From Agapanthus africanus (taxonomy: Eukaryota > Streptophyta > Magnoliopsida > Asparagales > Amaryllidaceae), in contig CM057340.1 in assembly GCA_030015575.1 (NCBI GenBank), positions 755,415,632 to 755,479,631 of the forward strand: a DNA stretch of 64,000 nt, given 5' to 3'. Shown here in pieces: positions 23,868 to 34,901 of this stretch (position 1 is the stretch's first letter; every line of letters starts with the position of its first letter). The notes under the pieces are model-generated. The model was not told the DNA's origin. It did not search any database and was given only the letters and a program-made list of their open reading frames with translations. Position numbers and translations under genes: made by a program.

Positions 23868-25046
23868 ATGAAACGAGCTCTGTCTTTTGCCTTCGTCAAT
23901 GATACTCTATATAAGAGATCGTTCGACTCTCTGTGGCTGAGATGCCTGGGACTGGAAGAAGCGAGGAGATTCGTTCAGGAAACCCACGGCAGACTCTGCG
24001 ATTCTCATCAAGCCGGGCCAAAGATGAAGCTAAAGATCAAAAGAATGGGCTACTATTGGCCCGCGATGATTCAGGACTGTCTCGAATACGCGGAACAGTG
24101 CCACTCGTGCCAAATTCATGGGGACTTCATCCACTAGTATCCAAATCCGCTATACCCAACAATGGTTAGCTGGCCATTTGAAATGTAGGGAACCGATATA
24201 ATTGACCCCATCGAACCAACGTCATCCAAAGGACATCGGTTCATATTGGCGACAACTGATTACTTCTCTAAATGGGCAGAAGTAGTACCGCTAAGAGAAG
24301 TGAAGAAGAAGAACATCCTCCATTTCTTCAAGACGCACGTCATCTATCGGTTCGGCACTCCACGACGGATTATCTTTGATAACGGGCCGGCCTACAGAAG
24401 TCACAAAATCAGCCGCTTCTCACAGCAACATAATATAGACTGGAGATACTTTTCAGTCTATAATCCCCGAGCTAATGGTCTAGATGAGGTTTTCAACAAG
24501 ACCTTGATAAAGATCATAAAGAAAACGGTGTCCTAAAATAAAAAGGACTGGCAGAAAAGATTGCATGAAGCTCTCTGGGCCTATCGGACTACGTTCAAGA
24601 TAGCCACAAACACCACGCCATTTGCTTTAGTATTCTGCACGGAAACGGTACTTCCCATGGAGATAGAGCCATCCTCTCTAGGAGTGGCGGTTCGATACGA
24701 ACTAACGGATGAAGAAAATGCCCATCTTCTACTTGAGGAGCTCGATGCCCGCGATGAAACCCGTCTCATGGTGCAGAAAAACCTAGAAGCTTACAAAGAA
24801 AGGATGACACGCTCATACGAAATATTGACTAGGCCGAGAACATTGCGCCAAGGCGAACTCGTACTAGTCGTAAAAAGACCTATGATCCCCAATCGTGCTA
24901 AACGGGGGAAATTCGAGCTAAACTATGAAGGCCCGTACATCATAGATAAGGTCTACCAAGGTGGAGCCTACTTGCTAATGGATATGCATGGCGAAAGACC
25001 CTTCCGGCCAATAAGCGGCCGATTCCTGAAAAAATACTACGCCTGA
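23868..25046 (+). pseudogene. pol: Tat1 integrase
   Basis: Three pieces separated by stops. 23868-24137: zinc-binding domain with THGRLCDSHQAG and CHSCQIHG. 24246-24536: catalytic core with Asp in ATTDYFSKWAEVVPL, Asp in IIFDNGPAYRS and Glu in NGLDEVFNKTL, ended by a TAA. 24561-25046: LHEALWAYRTTFKIATNTTP, then the C-terminal domain with YEGPYIIDKV and FRPISGRFLKKYYA, ending at a natural-looking stop. Strand transfer of the cDNA would be its role; it is dead as it stands. Confidence 0.88.
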
Positions 25047-25158
25047 CGAGTCACGGCCCAGGTCAATGATAGATGATGGTGCCTATGTCCACTCGCTATC
25101 TTCCCGAGTCCAAACTCTATAAGTAGTATCCGGCGAAACCTCGCCTCAAAATCCTAAC

Positions 25159-25347
25159 GGACTGCAATGTCCTTAAACTAGCTACGGACTGCAGCGTCCT
25201 TAAACTAGCTATGGACCGTAATGCCCTTAAACTAGCTATGGACCGTAATATCCTTAAACTAACAATGGACCGCAACGTCCTTAAACTAGCTGTGGACCGA
25301 GATGTCCTTAAACTAACAACAGATCGAGATGTCCCAAAACTAACAAC
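25159..25347 (+). repeat. 27-bp tandem repeat, 7 copies, core GGAC-N6-GTCC
   Basis: Seven units of exactly 27 bp start just after pol. Each carries a small dyad GGAC-six bases-GTCC (loops tgcaat, tgcagc, cgtaat, cgcaac, cgagat; degraded in some units), followed by ttaaacta. Related units with other spacing recur at 35611-36354 and, inverted, at 41420-41690. This is a Tat 3'-untranslated minisatellite. Confidence 0.9.
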
Positions 25348-25597
25348 GTCGCCTCAAACACGGCGATAGTGGAATTCAAGTCTACAAGTCCCAGCGGTGA
25401 GGACTGCAACTCAAATCTCACCGGCAAACGGTTGGATCACATGCGGCGAAACTATTCTCGAGAGTTTCATCGAGCAAAAAAAAGGGTACGTCCACAAGTG
25501 AAAAGGGTACGGATGAAAACCCGAAAGGGCGCCGTGAGTAAAAACAGCAGGACTGCCGGCGAGTTTGTGAAAACCCGAAAGGGCGTAATCTCGTTAA

Positions 25598-26130
25598 AAT
25601 AAAGACACCTGCAAGGTCCTCTCGACCTTGTGAGGAGAAAATACCTCATGAGATCTTTACGACTCACAAGGGAGCAACGCACTTAGGGATCCCCACCATT
25701 CCTAAGGAGAAATTACACTTACGAGATCCTCACAATTCGTGAGGAGAATTCCACTTGCGAGACCCTCACGGCTCATAGGATTCGAAAGCCTTAAGCTACA
25801 GGGATTCGAACCTCTTCTTAAGCCATCATATTCCCCAAATTGCCCTACAAGTTGTTTAATATTGACCCTTGTATACAATCCACGGGCGCAAATAAACATT
25901 TTCCACACCGAGTTCCACCAACGACGAGGAATGTCCTCATGTGGTGAACGACACTTGTAAGTCCTCTCGACTCATAAGGAGAAAACACTCTTGTAAAATC
26001 CTTCAGCTTATAAGAGAACATACACTTAGGAATCCGCACGACTCCTAAGGAGAAAACACACCTACGAGATCCTCACGACTCGTAGAGAGAAATATCTTTA
26101 TGAGACCCTTACGGCTTATGAAGTCAAAAG
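25598..26130 (+). repeat. Array of about 40-bp hairpin units
   Basis: About ten imperfect units of the form gagaaa-acac, left arm, a loop like gatcctcacga, right arm, ggagaaa. Clear stems: CAAGGTC/GACCTTG (25612-25630), CTTAGGA/TCCTAAG (26025-26049), CTACGAG/CTCGTAG (26062-26085). Arm sequence differs from unit to unit, while loop and flanks stay similar. The array resumes at 27270-27440. A block without units at about 25790-25930 contains gcccta-type sequence that recurs at 26626. No coding sequence is seen. Confidence 0.75.
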
Positions 26131-26339
26131 CCATAGTCGACATGATCCTAACTCTGATTTCTAAGACACCTTTGTTCGAACTGACAAAGGCAAATAATGA
26201 TTTGCTCCTGGCAATATCCCAATTGTAGCGATGCCGATGCCTAAATCGGTATCAAATTCCAAGTCCTTTCACGGCAAATGATGATTCACTCCTAGCAATA
26301 TTACAGCCGCAGCGATGCTGATGCAAAGATTGGTATCGG

Positions 26340-26580
26340 ATCTCAAGTCCATACTCGCAACAAAAGCAGCGAGCCAAAAATACATATCAAAATAGCCGAA
26401 ATGATTGGGCAACTCGCAATAAAAAGCAGCGAGTAAAAAGAAAAATAGTCGAAATGATTGGGCAACTCGCAATAAAAAGCAGCGAGTAAAAAGAAAAATA
26501 GCTGAAATGATTGGGCACCGCGAAAAATAGCCGAAATGATTGGGCAATCGTGACTTTCGCGATATAAAAATCTGAAATGA
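26340..26580 (+). repeat. Short-period repeat with GCGAGT hairpins
   Basis: About four imperfect units of roughly 55 bp containing actcgcaataaaaagcagcg and aatgattgggc. ACTCGC and GCGAGT form the arms of a 6-bp stem with an 11-base loop. The 26131-26340 stretch before it holds nothing I recognise. Confidence 0.7.
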
Positions 26581-26793
26581 TAGAGTATCACAGAAAGAAA
26601 TAAAAAAAATGAAAGAATGAAACTTTTGCCCTACAGGAGAGTCCATACTGACCCCTGTATACAATCCATGGGCATAAACAAAAAGGGAACCACATTTCCC
26701 AACAGACTCTGTCAAAGGGAGAGTCAGATCTCGATGGCAATATCTGTATCCCAGAAGATCAACACGGCGTTCCTTATAGACACCGCAGAAAGC

Positions 26794-27195
26794 GGAGCAA
26801 GTCAACCAATGACCTCCCCGCTGGAACAATGCTCCGTCTCGGAAACAAGTCAACCAATTACCTCCCCGCCGGAACGATGCTCTGTCTCGAAAACAAGTCA
26901 ACCAATGACCTCCCCGCCGGAACGATGCTCCGTCTAGGAAACAAGTCAACCAATGACCTTCCCGCCGGAACCATGCTCCGTCTCGGAAACAAGTCAACCA
27001 ATGAACTCGCTGCCGGAACGATGCTCCGTCTCGGAAACAAGTCAACCAATGACCTCCCCTCCGGAACGATGATCCGTCTTGGAAACAAGTCAACCAATGA
27101 CCTCCCCGTCGGAACAATGCTTCGACTCGGAAACAGGTCAATCAATGACCTCCCCGCTAGAACCATGCTCCGTCTCAGAATCAGGTCAACCAATA
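26794..27195 (+). repeat. 48-bp minisatellite, about 8 copies
   Basis: The unit reads roughly ggaaacaagtcaaccaatga then a cctccccgccggaacgat segment then gctccgtctc, repeated about eight times with point changes. Since 48 is divisible by three, frames stay open on both strands and give repetitive 16-residue pseudo-proteins. These are not genes. Confidence 0.95.
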
Positions 27196-27269
27196 ATCTT
27201 TCAATTTGTTTCGACCCCCAGGGAAATCAGTGTCCCTGCGCAAACCTCTCGACCCGTAAAAAAGAAAAT

Positions 27270-27440
27270 TCTCTTGTGAGATCCTTACGACTTGCAAGAG
27301 AAAACACACTTAGGAGTCCTCATGACCCCTAAGGAGAAATTACACCTACGAGATCCTCTTGAATCGTAGGGAGAAACGTCTTTATGAGACCCTCACGGCT
27401 CATAAAGTTGAAAAAGTCTTAGGTAGCAGGCCTGAACCTG
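27270..27440 (+). repeat. Second block of the hairpin-unit array
   Basis: Four more units of the type seen at 25598-26130. Stems include CCTACGA/TCGTAGG (27345-27370) and a perfect 9-bp CTTTATGAG/CTCATAAAG with a 10-base loop (27380-27407). Between 27441 and 27677 I see no gene; the sequence is AT-rich and leads to the end of the antisense ORF. Confidence 0.8.
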
Positions 27441-27677
27441 TTTCCTAAGCCATCGCTACTCTACAAGGAGGTCAAGATGGACTGTTATCTACCGTCTATG
27501 GGCCACATTTGCTAAAATAACATGCAAATAACACAACAAAGAAAAGAAAGCGCCAGCATGAAATGAAATATTTCTTTTATTCATGAATCCAAATGAATAC
27601 AAGGTACATTTCATAAAAGAATCAAAAGACACTCTCATTCAGGAGTAAATACAAAAAGGGAGAACATAAAAAAATCT

Positions 27678-28169
27678 TCAAGCCGGTGGATGGTGCAATA
27701 AGTTCGTCAATTCATCATTCTTCTGCTGGGCCTCGGCTTCAAGCTTTGTTATTACCACAAGACGAGTCTCCGCCTGATACTGTTGAGCCTGATTCGAGGC
27801 GAACCGACTCTCGAGCTCCTTTCCAGCAACATTATGAGCTTCAACCATCTCGCGGGTAAAGCTAACATCTTTATCAAGAGCTACCATCTCTGTGATAGCT
27901 TCTTGAAGCACCCGCCAAAGTTCGTATGCATGGGTGGTCTTAGTAGTGAGTTGAGCTTGGAGTTCCCCCAAAGGATTTGAAGCTAGCCCCCTCTCCGAAA
28001 ATTTCCGGTTGAGCCTCTTTTCACAAGACTGAAGATTAGCGGCGCACCGCTCAATCCACCCCTGCAGGCTCGCCTTTGTAGTTAAGAGCTCGGAAGGAAG
28101 GCGTATACACTCAAGACCATGTAGGCAAGCCTCCACTCGATGACGGTACTCAATCCAAAACATGCACAA
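27678..28169 (-). CDS. Antisense coiled-coil ORF in the Tat1 3' region
   Basis: A 163-codon frame on the strand opposite to gag-pol, between the repeats and the 3' LTR. It is rich in Glu, Gln, Ala and Leu, with heptad-like spacing (TTKTHAYELWRVLQEAITEM, AETRLVVITKLEAEAQQKND), so a coiled coil is likely. No signal peptide or membrane segment is seen. I do not recognise a family. Extra antisense ORFs at this position are known for Tat-lineage elements. It sits about 280 bp downstream (in antisense direction) of ORF B and could be its third member. Tat2 is truncated before the matching place, so conservation cannot be tested here. Confidence 0.45.
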   Translation of the reverse strand: MCMFWIEYRHRVEACLHGLECIRLPSELLTTKASLQGWIERCAANLQSCEKRLNRKFSERGLASNPLGELQAQLTTKTTHAYELWRVLQEAITEMVALDKDVSFTREMVEAHNVAGKELESRFASNQAQQYQAETRLVVITKLEAEAQQKNDELTNLLHHPPA

Positions 28170-28447
28170 ACCATGTGCTACGTAAGGCGATAAGGAGAGT
28201 CTTCGCTGTACACCCCATTAAGCATGCATTCACGATTATACGCCTGCTTAAATGGAAATAGTATCCAAAACACGCTGATTTCCGGGCAACATGACAATAG
28301 TGCTCGCACTTAAAGAAAATTCCTAGGGGTAAAGTATAAAGCTCATGTACACAGGCGGGATGCACGTACGAGTATATGACTAACAGAAGAATTCAACAGA
28401 AAGTATTCAACAGTCAATAATAAGAGAAATACATCGATTTAAATATA

Positions 28448-28981
28448 CTACTCTACCGGGAAAAGATCACCATATATGGGATCAGAGATACAGAGGTTAA
28501 TAAAACAAAATACAAAGTTCTCCAATTCCCTCTCTGCCTTCTCCAATACGTCGAAGCGACGGTTTTCGCGAGGAGTTGCTCCCCACCGGTTAGCACCATG
28601 CTCATCAGCAAAAGCGAATATGATGGCCTACCGAGCCCTTATTTGACTAAGTAAATGAACCGAACGATCCTTCAGAGGCTGGGTAATTAAGTGTACCTCA
28701 TGGAAACACTCAATTTTGTCCTCTGCCATATCAAGAATCGCCAGAGTCATCTCCGTCGGATGAGGGAGGATATCGGCAAGCACGGATAGAAAGATCATCC
28801 GGAGCCAAATGGAGCTCATAGGAAGAGGAGAGCCCCTACGATTCAGGAGCTCATACATCATCGCGTCACACTGAGCGTCGATAAAAAGAGGGTCTACTAG
28901 CCGTGCGGCAAAGCGAGGAATAATCTCCTCAATGGACACCTCCCATGGTTGCCGACGATCGTGGGGGCGGTTGCAAGCCAT
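28448..28981 (-). pseudogene. Antisense ORF B of Tat1 (one in-frame stop)
   Basis: A 178-codon frame starting at the ATG at 28981 (MACNRPHDRRQPWEV) and ending at a TAG at 28448-28450 (segment ending DLFPVE). It is colinear with 45595-46127 in Tat2 over its whole length. A single TAG at 28628-28630 interrupts it after LLSQIRAR; the rest (ANRWGATPREN, KAERELENFV) continues in the same frame. A predicted globular, partly helical protein with no domain I can name. It resembles ORF A in its middle and C-terminal parts, which suggests an old tandem duplication. Confidence 0.65.
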
Positions 28982-29427
28982 AACCTTTGGTTTATTTCTC
29001 AAAATGATCACCCTAAGGTCTAAATGGTTTTCCCTTTGAAGAGAGGAAGAAAGGCATGGCTTCAGGTTATAAAGAGAAGCATTCAATGCTATGCACAGAC
29101 AATGTTGTGCATGGTGGAATTATTCCCAAGGCCTAGAAAACGGGAGAGCATGGGAAATGAAAGAGGTGACTCATTGGAATTAGAGCAGGGAGGCGAAACG
29201 ACCTTATCAGCGGAGTCTCACGTGCATGGCACATGAGCACCCGCATTGAATCCTTTTGAAAACTAAAACGGCACCGCACGTGCATAACCCGTGAGCGCCG
29301 GCACTGGTTCAAGATTAAAACTCCCCAGCAGCGCTTCATGCGCAAAACACATGAACATTAATAGCAGTATAACAACACCTCAAGCAGAGTACACGTGAAC
29401 AAAAAAAGGAGGAAAGGAGAAGTTTTG

Positions 29428-29889
29428 TCATTCATACTCCAAGAACATGCTTTTAGCTTTTCTGACCATTTTCGTGTGCACCTTCTCATGACTGCAAGCG
29501 TCAGGATCCTCGCTGATGTCATCCGTCCTCTGGTAGGCAGAGATTATCGTCGTCTGTTGGAAAACTTGATGCAAGATATCAACAAGATTATCTCGCCGCC
29601 TCTTCGAGATCAGGCCGATCAGATAAACTGAGTGCACCTTGTCTTCGGCATCATCAAGTGCCTTAAGCGGCATGGCTTCGTAAAATCCAGGAAGTGCTTC
29701 CCAAATCGCTCCCACGATGATCTTCTAAAGAGCGGAACGACGGGGAAGTAGTCGACCATTGTACTCGTCGAAGTGAAGCAAAACCTCAGCGCATTGGGCG
29801 TTTGTAAACTCCTGGTTTTGGCAGCGGCCTTGGACGTGAATGTCTTCATAAGAAATAATTTCGTCGAGATCATACAGATGAACAGCCAT
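29428..29889 (-). pseudogene. Antisense ORF A of Tat1 (one in-frame stop)
   Basis: Starts at an ATG at 29889 (MAVHLYDLDEIISYEDI) and ends at 29428 after 153 residues. It is colinear with the Tat2 copy at 44615-45121, for example EFTNAQCAEVL versus EFTDAQCAEVL and LDDAEDKVHSVYLIGLISK versus LDDAEHKVYSIYLMGLISK. One TAG at 29725-29727 breaks it, at a position that is a Leu codon in Tat2. Just upstream in the antisense direction is a pyrimidine tract ending cgg where Tat2 has cag. The function is unknown; protein-level conservation between two elements argues that it was once translated. Confidence 0.65.
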
Positions 29890-30643
29890 AGTATCCGAAA
29901 AGAAAAATCAGTGAAAGTTTAATGATCAAACTGATCAAGAAAATTCTCATTAAACAGACACGGAAGTTTAAACAACCCTTGATATCCTCATAGAGAAAAC
30001 AATTTCTATTAAAATACTCAACAAATTTGAATTTACGCAAGGAAAAACCCTGTGAAAATGTTCTCAAGATCACCAGGGAATGAAATTCCTGAGGGGCCAT
30101 TTTATCTTCAGAGCAAAACTCTTTGATGGGGAATTAAATTCCTTTTATGCAATGTAATTAAATTCCAGAAACCCTCATAAAGAGGAAATCAAATCCCATG
30201 AATCCTTAAAGGTCAGAGGAGGAATGCCCAAAGCATTGGGAGTTATTACTCAAAGATCACATCTTTGGATCTCTAAGAGATGGATTTCAGAGGAGAGCAA
30301 AGCTCTCATGATGGATTTAAAATCCAGAAGTTTTCTTTAAAGAAAAGGGTTTCTCTACTGTCAGAGATCTTTACCTAGAAAAGGTGCTTTTTTCTAATAG
30401 AGTTTAATTCTGGAATTGCAATGAACAGAGAACTAAGCTCTAAAAAGGAGAATTAAATTCTCGAAGAAAACAAAGAAGGAAGAAGATGAAAGAATAATGG
30501 CTTCCCAAAGGCCAAACCCTTGCATTTATAAGACGTGACAAGGGCGGTTCACCTCCCCGTTCCCCTAGGCCATCCAACGGCTGTAAAGGTGATAGCGCTG
30601 CACTCACGTGCAAGCCACGTGAGAACAACGCTGTGGGGGCATT
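29890..30643 (+). other. Non-coding Tat1 segment with palindromes, ending in the polypurine tract
   Basis: No gene is seen. It contains perfect short palindromes, including GGAATTAAATTCC (30130-30142), ATCTCTAAGAGAT (30269-30281), TGGATTTAAAATCCA (30312-30326) and GAGAATTAAATTCTC (30448-30462). The segment ends with tgtgggggcatt (30632-30643), the expected polypurine-type primer for plus-strand synthesis immediately before the LTR. The Tat2 counterpart (reverse complement of 43827-43839) reads ggtggagggcatt. Confidence 0.7.
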
Positions 30644-31018
30644 TGTTCTCTTATAAAAAAAATAATAATAAATAAATAATGAACTAAAAAGCGATGGAAT
30701 AATTCCCCAAAAGGAGTATCATCTGCCCACACGTGATGTGCCTTGGAGTAGAAATTATAAGCATTACACTTAACAAATAAGGCTGATGTTGAGCCTCACG
30801 TGCCACACGTGAGCATCTATGTACAAATTATATTGGCGCCTTCATAAAACAAACAACAGGTCAGAAGGTGCATCACGTGTCAACACGTGATGCTCTTCTC
30901 TGGGACTGCTGCATATAAGCGAACCGGCCTAGTGCCATTAGGTCACGTGCTACATGTGAGGATTCCTAATACCTTCTGAGCCGATAGAATTAAATTCTAT
31001 ATAAAAGGGATCAGAACC

Positions 31019-31345
31019 CTATTTTGGAAATATTTCCCCCAATCTTTCTAAACAAGAAAAATTGTGCTCTGTAAATCAGAGCACCGTTGGATCAAAGATC
31101 CAATGATGATTAAAAATCACCAAGATACAGAATAAGCTCTGTATGGGAAAATATTTTCCCAATCTTTCTAAACAAGAAAGATTGTGCCCTGTAAATCAGA
31201 GCACCGTTGGATCAAAACTCCAATGGTGATTAAAAATCATCAAGATACAGAATAAGCTCTGTATGGGAAAATATTTTCCCAATCTTGTTGAAAACAAGAA
31301 AAATGTCTTCTGTAAAACAGAAGTCCCTGGATCAAAGATCCAAGG
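31019..31345 (+). repeat. About 120-bp tandem repeat made of consecutive stem-loops
   Basis: Nearly three copies. One unit reads in order: GGGAAAATATTTTCCC; AATCTTTCT-loop-AGAAAGATT; GTGCTCTG-taaat-CAGAGCAC (one mismatch in the second copy); TTGGATC-aaa-GATCCAA; GATGATT-aaa-AATCATC; and ACAGA-loop-TCTGT. Hardly any base lies outside a dyad. The third copy drifts into CTTCTGT-aaa-ACAGAAG and a perfect 19-bp palindrome at 31369-31387. Tat2 has related stems at 43215-43355. Confidence 0.85.
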
Positions 31346-33465
31346 ATAAAATCCCCGAATTAATCAAAAATCTCTCAATGAGAGATTTCGTTAACAAAAA
31401 TCAACAAACTTGCATCTACTATATAAAGGACTCGAGACTGAAAAGAGATATATACAGAGAAAGAGAGGAGACCCCCCATAAGATTGGAGAAAACAAAAAG
31501 AAGAGAAGTTCTCTTTAGAGAAAAAGAAACCCTAGGTGAGGAAAAGACTCAGAGATCATTTTATCTCCTTTTACAAGAGTTTAACTCTTCCAAAAAAAAG
31601 AACTTAGTTCTTCCTCTGGTTGAGGTTTGCAGAAGCAGATCTCCCCACAAGTTGAGAATTTAATTCTCATCGGGAAGATTCTGTTATGCAGTTCCAAAAC
31701 CTAGAGGAAAAGAACTAGGCTTGAAGAATTTAATTCTTCTAAAAACATAGGAATTTAATTCCTTTGATAAATCTAGGGTTTAACCCTACATGAGAATTTA
31801 ATTCTTATAAAATAAAGGACTTGTGTCACGCCCCGCTTCCTGGTGTACGGCGAAGGGGACGCGACGAGGCCGCTACGTATTTACTCAGAAGTAAATACGC
31901 TAAGCGTATCTAAGCAATATAAGAGAAATATACACAAGAGAAAAATGTAATAAACAGCAACTTTATTTATTAACATTCTTCTGTACAATGGATCTGAAAA
32001 GTAAATACATGGAATGGAAAGCAATGCCTAAACAGTGGCATAACAGAAATGGAAAGTACTGAAATGAAATGTACAAGTATCTAGAGCTCCGGGTCGAAGG
32101 CTATCTGATCCATGTCCTCGCTGCTGGGCTCTGTCTCCAGAAGGTCCGATCCACCTGATAACATTCCAAAGAAGAAAGAGAAGGAATGTCGTCGGCGAAC
32201 AATCGCTCGGTAAGTCCCAAAGATAAGGAAGAAGTAGAATAGACACACAGAGAGAGAGAGTAGCTTTTAAAGTTGTATTATATTGTTATAATGTTGTGTT
32301 TAGTGTTAACGCTGTTGTTAAAATAAGTTCAAGGGTGAATGTAGTGTTCTCGAACCCAACAGGCTGTAATCCAAAGGTAGGGAACCACGGACCCGAATCA
32401 AATGTTAGTAACGGAACTTCAACCTAGTGTTGAAATATTCCAAACTTAACAGGATGTAATCCAGGAGCAAGGAAACATGGGCCCTCATGATAGCTTGTTT
32501 GTGTTAGTAGACATGGATTCATGATCTAGGGGGACTCTTGAGATTCTGTTAGATTCACGCATGAACTACCCCAACACCCAGTGTATTTATTTTATTGATA
32601 GTAATGATTGTACTGATGGTATTGTATTGTGTTGTATTGTCTTGTATTATAGATTGTATAGACGGATGACTTGCCGAAACCATGATATCGTATAAATGGA
32701 AATGGAGGTACTAGATAATCATGAAAATAGAATATATCTATGGTTCGATTCAGCCAAGTTATGTAGATTGTATAGATTGAACAGATTGAATATATGGATT
32801 CATGGATTCATGTGGATTCATGGATTCATGTTGAATTGTAGTTTGATACTTGAATCATATTCAAGTCAGATTGATTATATGGATTCATAGATTCATATTA
32901 AAATGTAGTTTTATACTTGAATCCCATTCAAGTCAGATTGATTATATCGAGACTCAGTCTGAGTCAGACAATTAGAAAAGAAATTGAAGTCCTGAATTAG
33001 GTTTTGGTGTTATCGGTAACTGCTGCACATGGGGAGCAGGATTTGTGTCCTTTTCAAAGACGATTACCGTGTTGATAACACCGTTTGTTAAGTTGTCTGC
33101 CTTAAATAGGCAAGCACCCATATCTCCGGCTCCCTGAGACTCAAGAGACTGGTCCCGCTTAACCTATATTTACTAGGGTCCTTATTGTAATTTATAAAAC
33201 TTGAAGGGGTTTTATGTAAAAATAATTTTGTATAGTTTTCAAAATACACCTCAAGTATTTTATTATCGTCTTTAAAGTTTTCATTGATGTATATTTTATC
33301 ATCGTGACATTTCTAGTGAATAAAACCTATTTTTCATAATATATGGTATTTAATTGTAAGGTATTGAACTTGTATAGAATTGCATGGTATTTTCATGTAA
33401 AGTGACTCTTTTGATTTAGAAAAGTTGGAATATTTATACTATATCAAAAATAGATATTTTGATGA

Positions 33466-33472
33466 TACATAC

Positions 33473-33505
<33 letters not shown>

Positions 33506-33507
33506 AA
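33466..33507. repeat. Microsatellite (cata)n then (ta)n
   Basis: A run of about six cata units followed by roughly ten ta units inside solo LTR 2. Solo LTR 1 has no such expansion at the matching place. Confidence 0.95.
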
Positions 33508-34734
33508 ATAATTTTAATTTATTACTTTTCTAGAGATCTCATTTTCTTAAGATATTTATATTTTTAAATCTTTCGAGACCGTCTGCTCTTTGTGGAGGTC
33601 TGCATCTCGCACTACTAAGCCCGAGGATGTGCGATAATCTACACCATACCGAACGGGTTCTCCGAAATGGGTTGTAGCGGCGCTTTGCAAAGATTTGTTT
33701 AAAATACATAATCTTGTAGAAAAAGGTTTTGTAGTTTATGGTATTTATTTGTAAGAATCGTATTTCCATATTCTAGTTTCCCAAAAGATATCATGCTATG
33801 TTACAGATGAGTGTTTTGAAGAGGTAGGTCATTACCTCATGAACTATCTAAAGGTATAGTAAGGAATTATGATGTTTAATGTCGAAACTAAACTACATGG
33901 TATTTTACTGAAAATGTACGATGAAAATTACAATATGAAATATTTTGCTATGAAACTTGTTCATGATATTTTTTTAATATTTAATAGTCAAGATGTGAGG
34001 GTTTGGTATGATTGTATTTAAGAAAAGATGGAGTTTTTAAGAAAAAACCGAATCGGAAGTCGGATTAACTCCGCTTCCGTCGGGTTTTAGAAAGAGAACT
34101 TTTAGAGAAAACGATGGAAAGGAAGAATGTGACTTACGGGTTTGTAGTGTAGAGAAGAGGAAAAGGGAGTGGTAGGAGGTACCGGTGTGTCGTTTCGTCG
34201 CCGGAAGCTCCTAGGTTCGTCGTCGGAAGTTCGTCGGAATTTCGCCTTTTGCTAACTCCACTTGTACACAAAAGTTTAGAGATTTTTCTTGAGAGTTTGG
34301 ACAGAGTTTGTAAGTGAGGGGGTGTGAAATGGAGTGGTATTTATAGGAAAAGATTAGGGTTAGGGTTTGATAGAAATGTATTAAAAATTATGCATTAAAA
34401 ATAGGTTTTAATTAGGTTTTAATTGTATTTTAAAGTTTCTGGAATAATGTAGGGAAATTAAACATGACAGGGGTTATGGGGAGGCCAAAAGGCACAAGTT
34501 TCAAGAAGGAAGAAATTGGATTCGAGCAATTCAGGCCGGCGACGCCGGGCCGATTCACCTCCTCGCCGGCCGAGTCGGGGTCCGCCTCGCCGCCATGTGT
34601 CCTATGTCTGTTGGTCTACCTCCTGAGCTCATTTATTTGATATGTGACTTTTGGTTTTACGGGTTATGCAGGGGTAGACTCTTGAGCTTTTAAATATTTA
34701 AAAGAAAACTAATTAAAAAATAATGTGGCTAATG

Positions 34735-34797
34735 GGATTTGAACTCTGGTGCTTTAGTTCAGCAGTGCAAGGTCTTACCAGTAAGCTACAAGCTCCT
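34735..34797 (-). promoter_or_regulatory. tRNA-like Pol III A/B-box module inside solo LTR 2
   Basis: Counterpart of 2612-2680 on the minus strand: A box TAGCTTACTGGT (complement of 34777-34788) and B box AGTTCAAATCC (complement of 34737-34747). The B box is identical to that in solo LTR 1, while sequence between the boxes has changed. The T stem does not pair here either. Confidence 0.6.
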
Positions 34798-34901
34798 TCT
34801 TGCTATTAAAAAGCAAAACAAATTTATGACTTGTGCTCAGGCAAAAATACCCCTTTCTGTATTTTTGAAAAAATTTTTACAGAAAGTTTAGGGATGTTAC
34901 A

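Larger units (their letters stand above)
31824..34901 (-). mobile_element. Solo LTR 2 (Tekay-like family), 3078 bp, TSD acttg
   Basis: On the minus strand it starts TGTAACATCCC and ends GGGGCGTGACA, flanked by perfect 5-bp duplications acttg at 31819-31823 and 34902-34906. It is the same family as 2355-5619 but in the opposite orientation and well diverged. It contains a (cata)n(ta)n microsatellite at about 33466-33507 and a local duplication near 32830-32945 around acttgaatc.attcaagt. It sits inside the Tat1 3' LTR. Confidence 0.93.

Noticed and set aside
26269..27141. A 290-codon minus-strand ORF with a repeated 16-residue motif
   Set aside because: It is a by-product of the 48-bp tandem repeat; frames on the other strand are open for the same reason.
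29890..29930. A working splice acceptor before ORF A in Tat1
   Set aside because: The tract is kept but the terminal ag reads gg, so only the Tat2 site was proposed.
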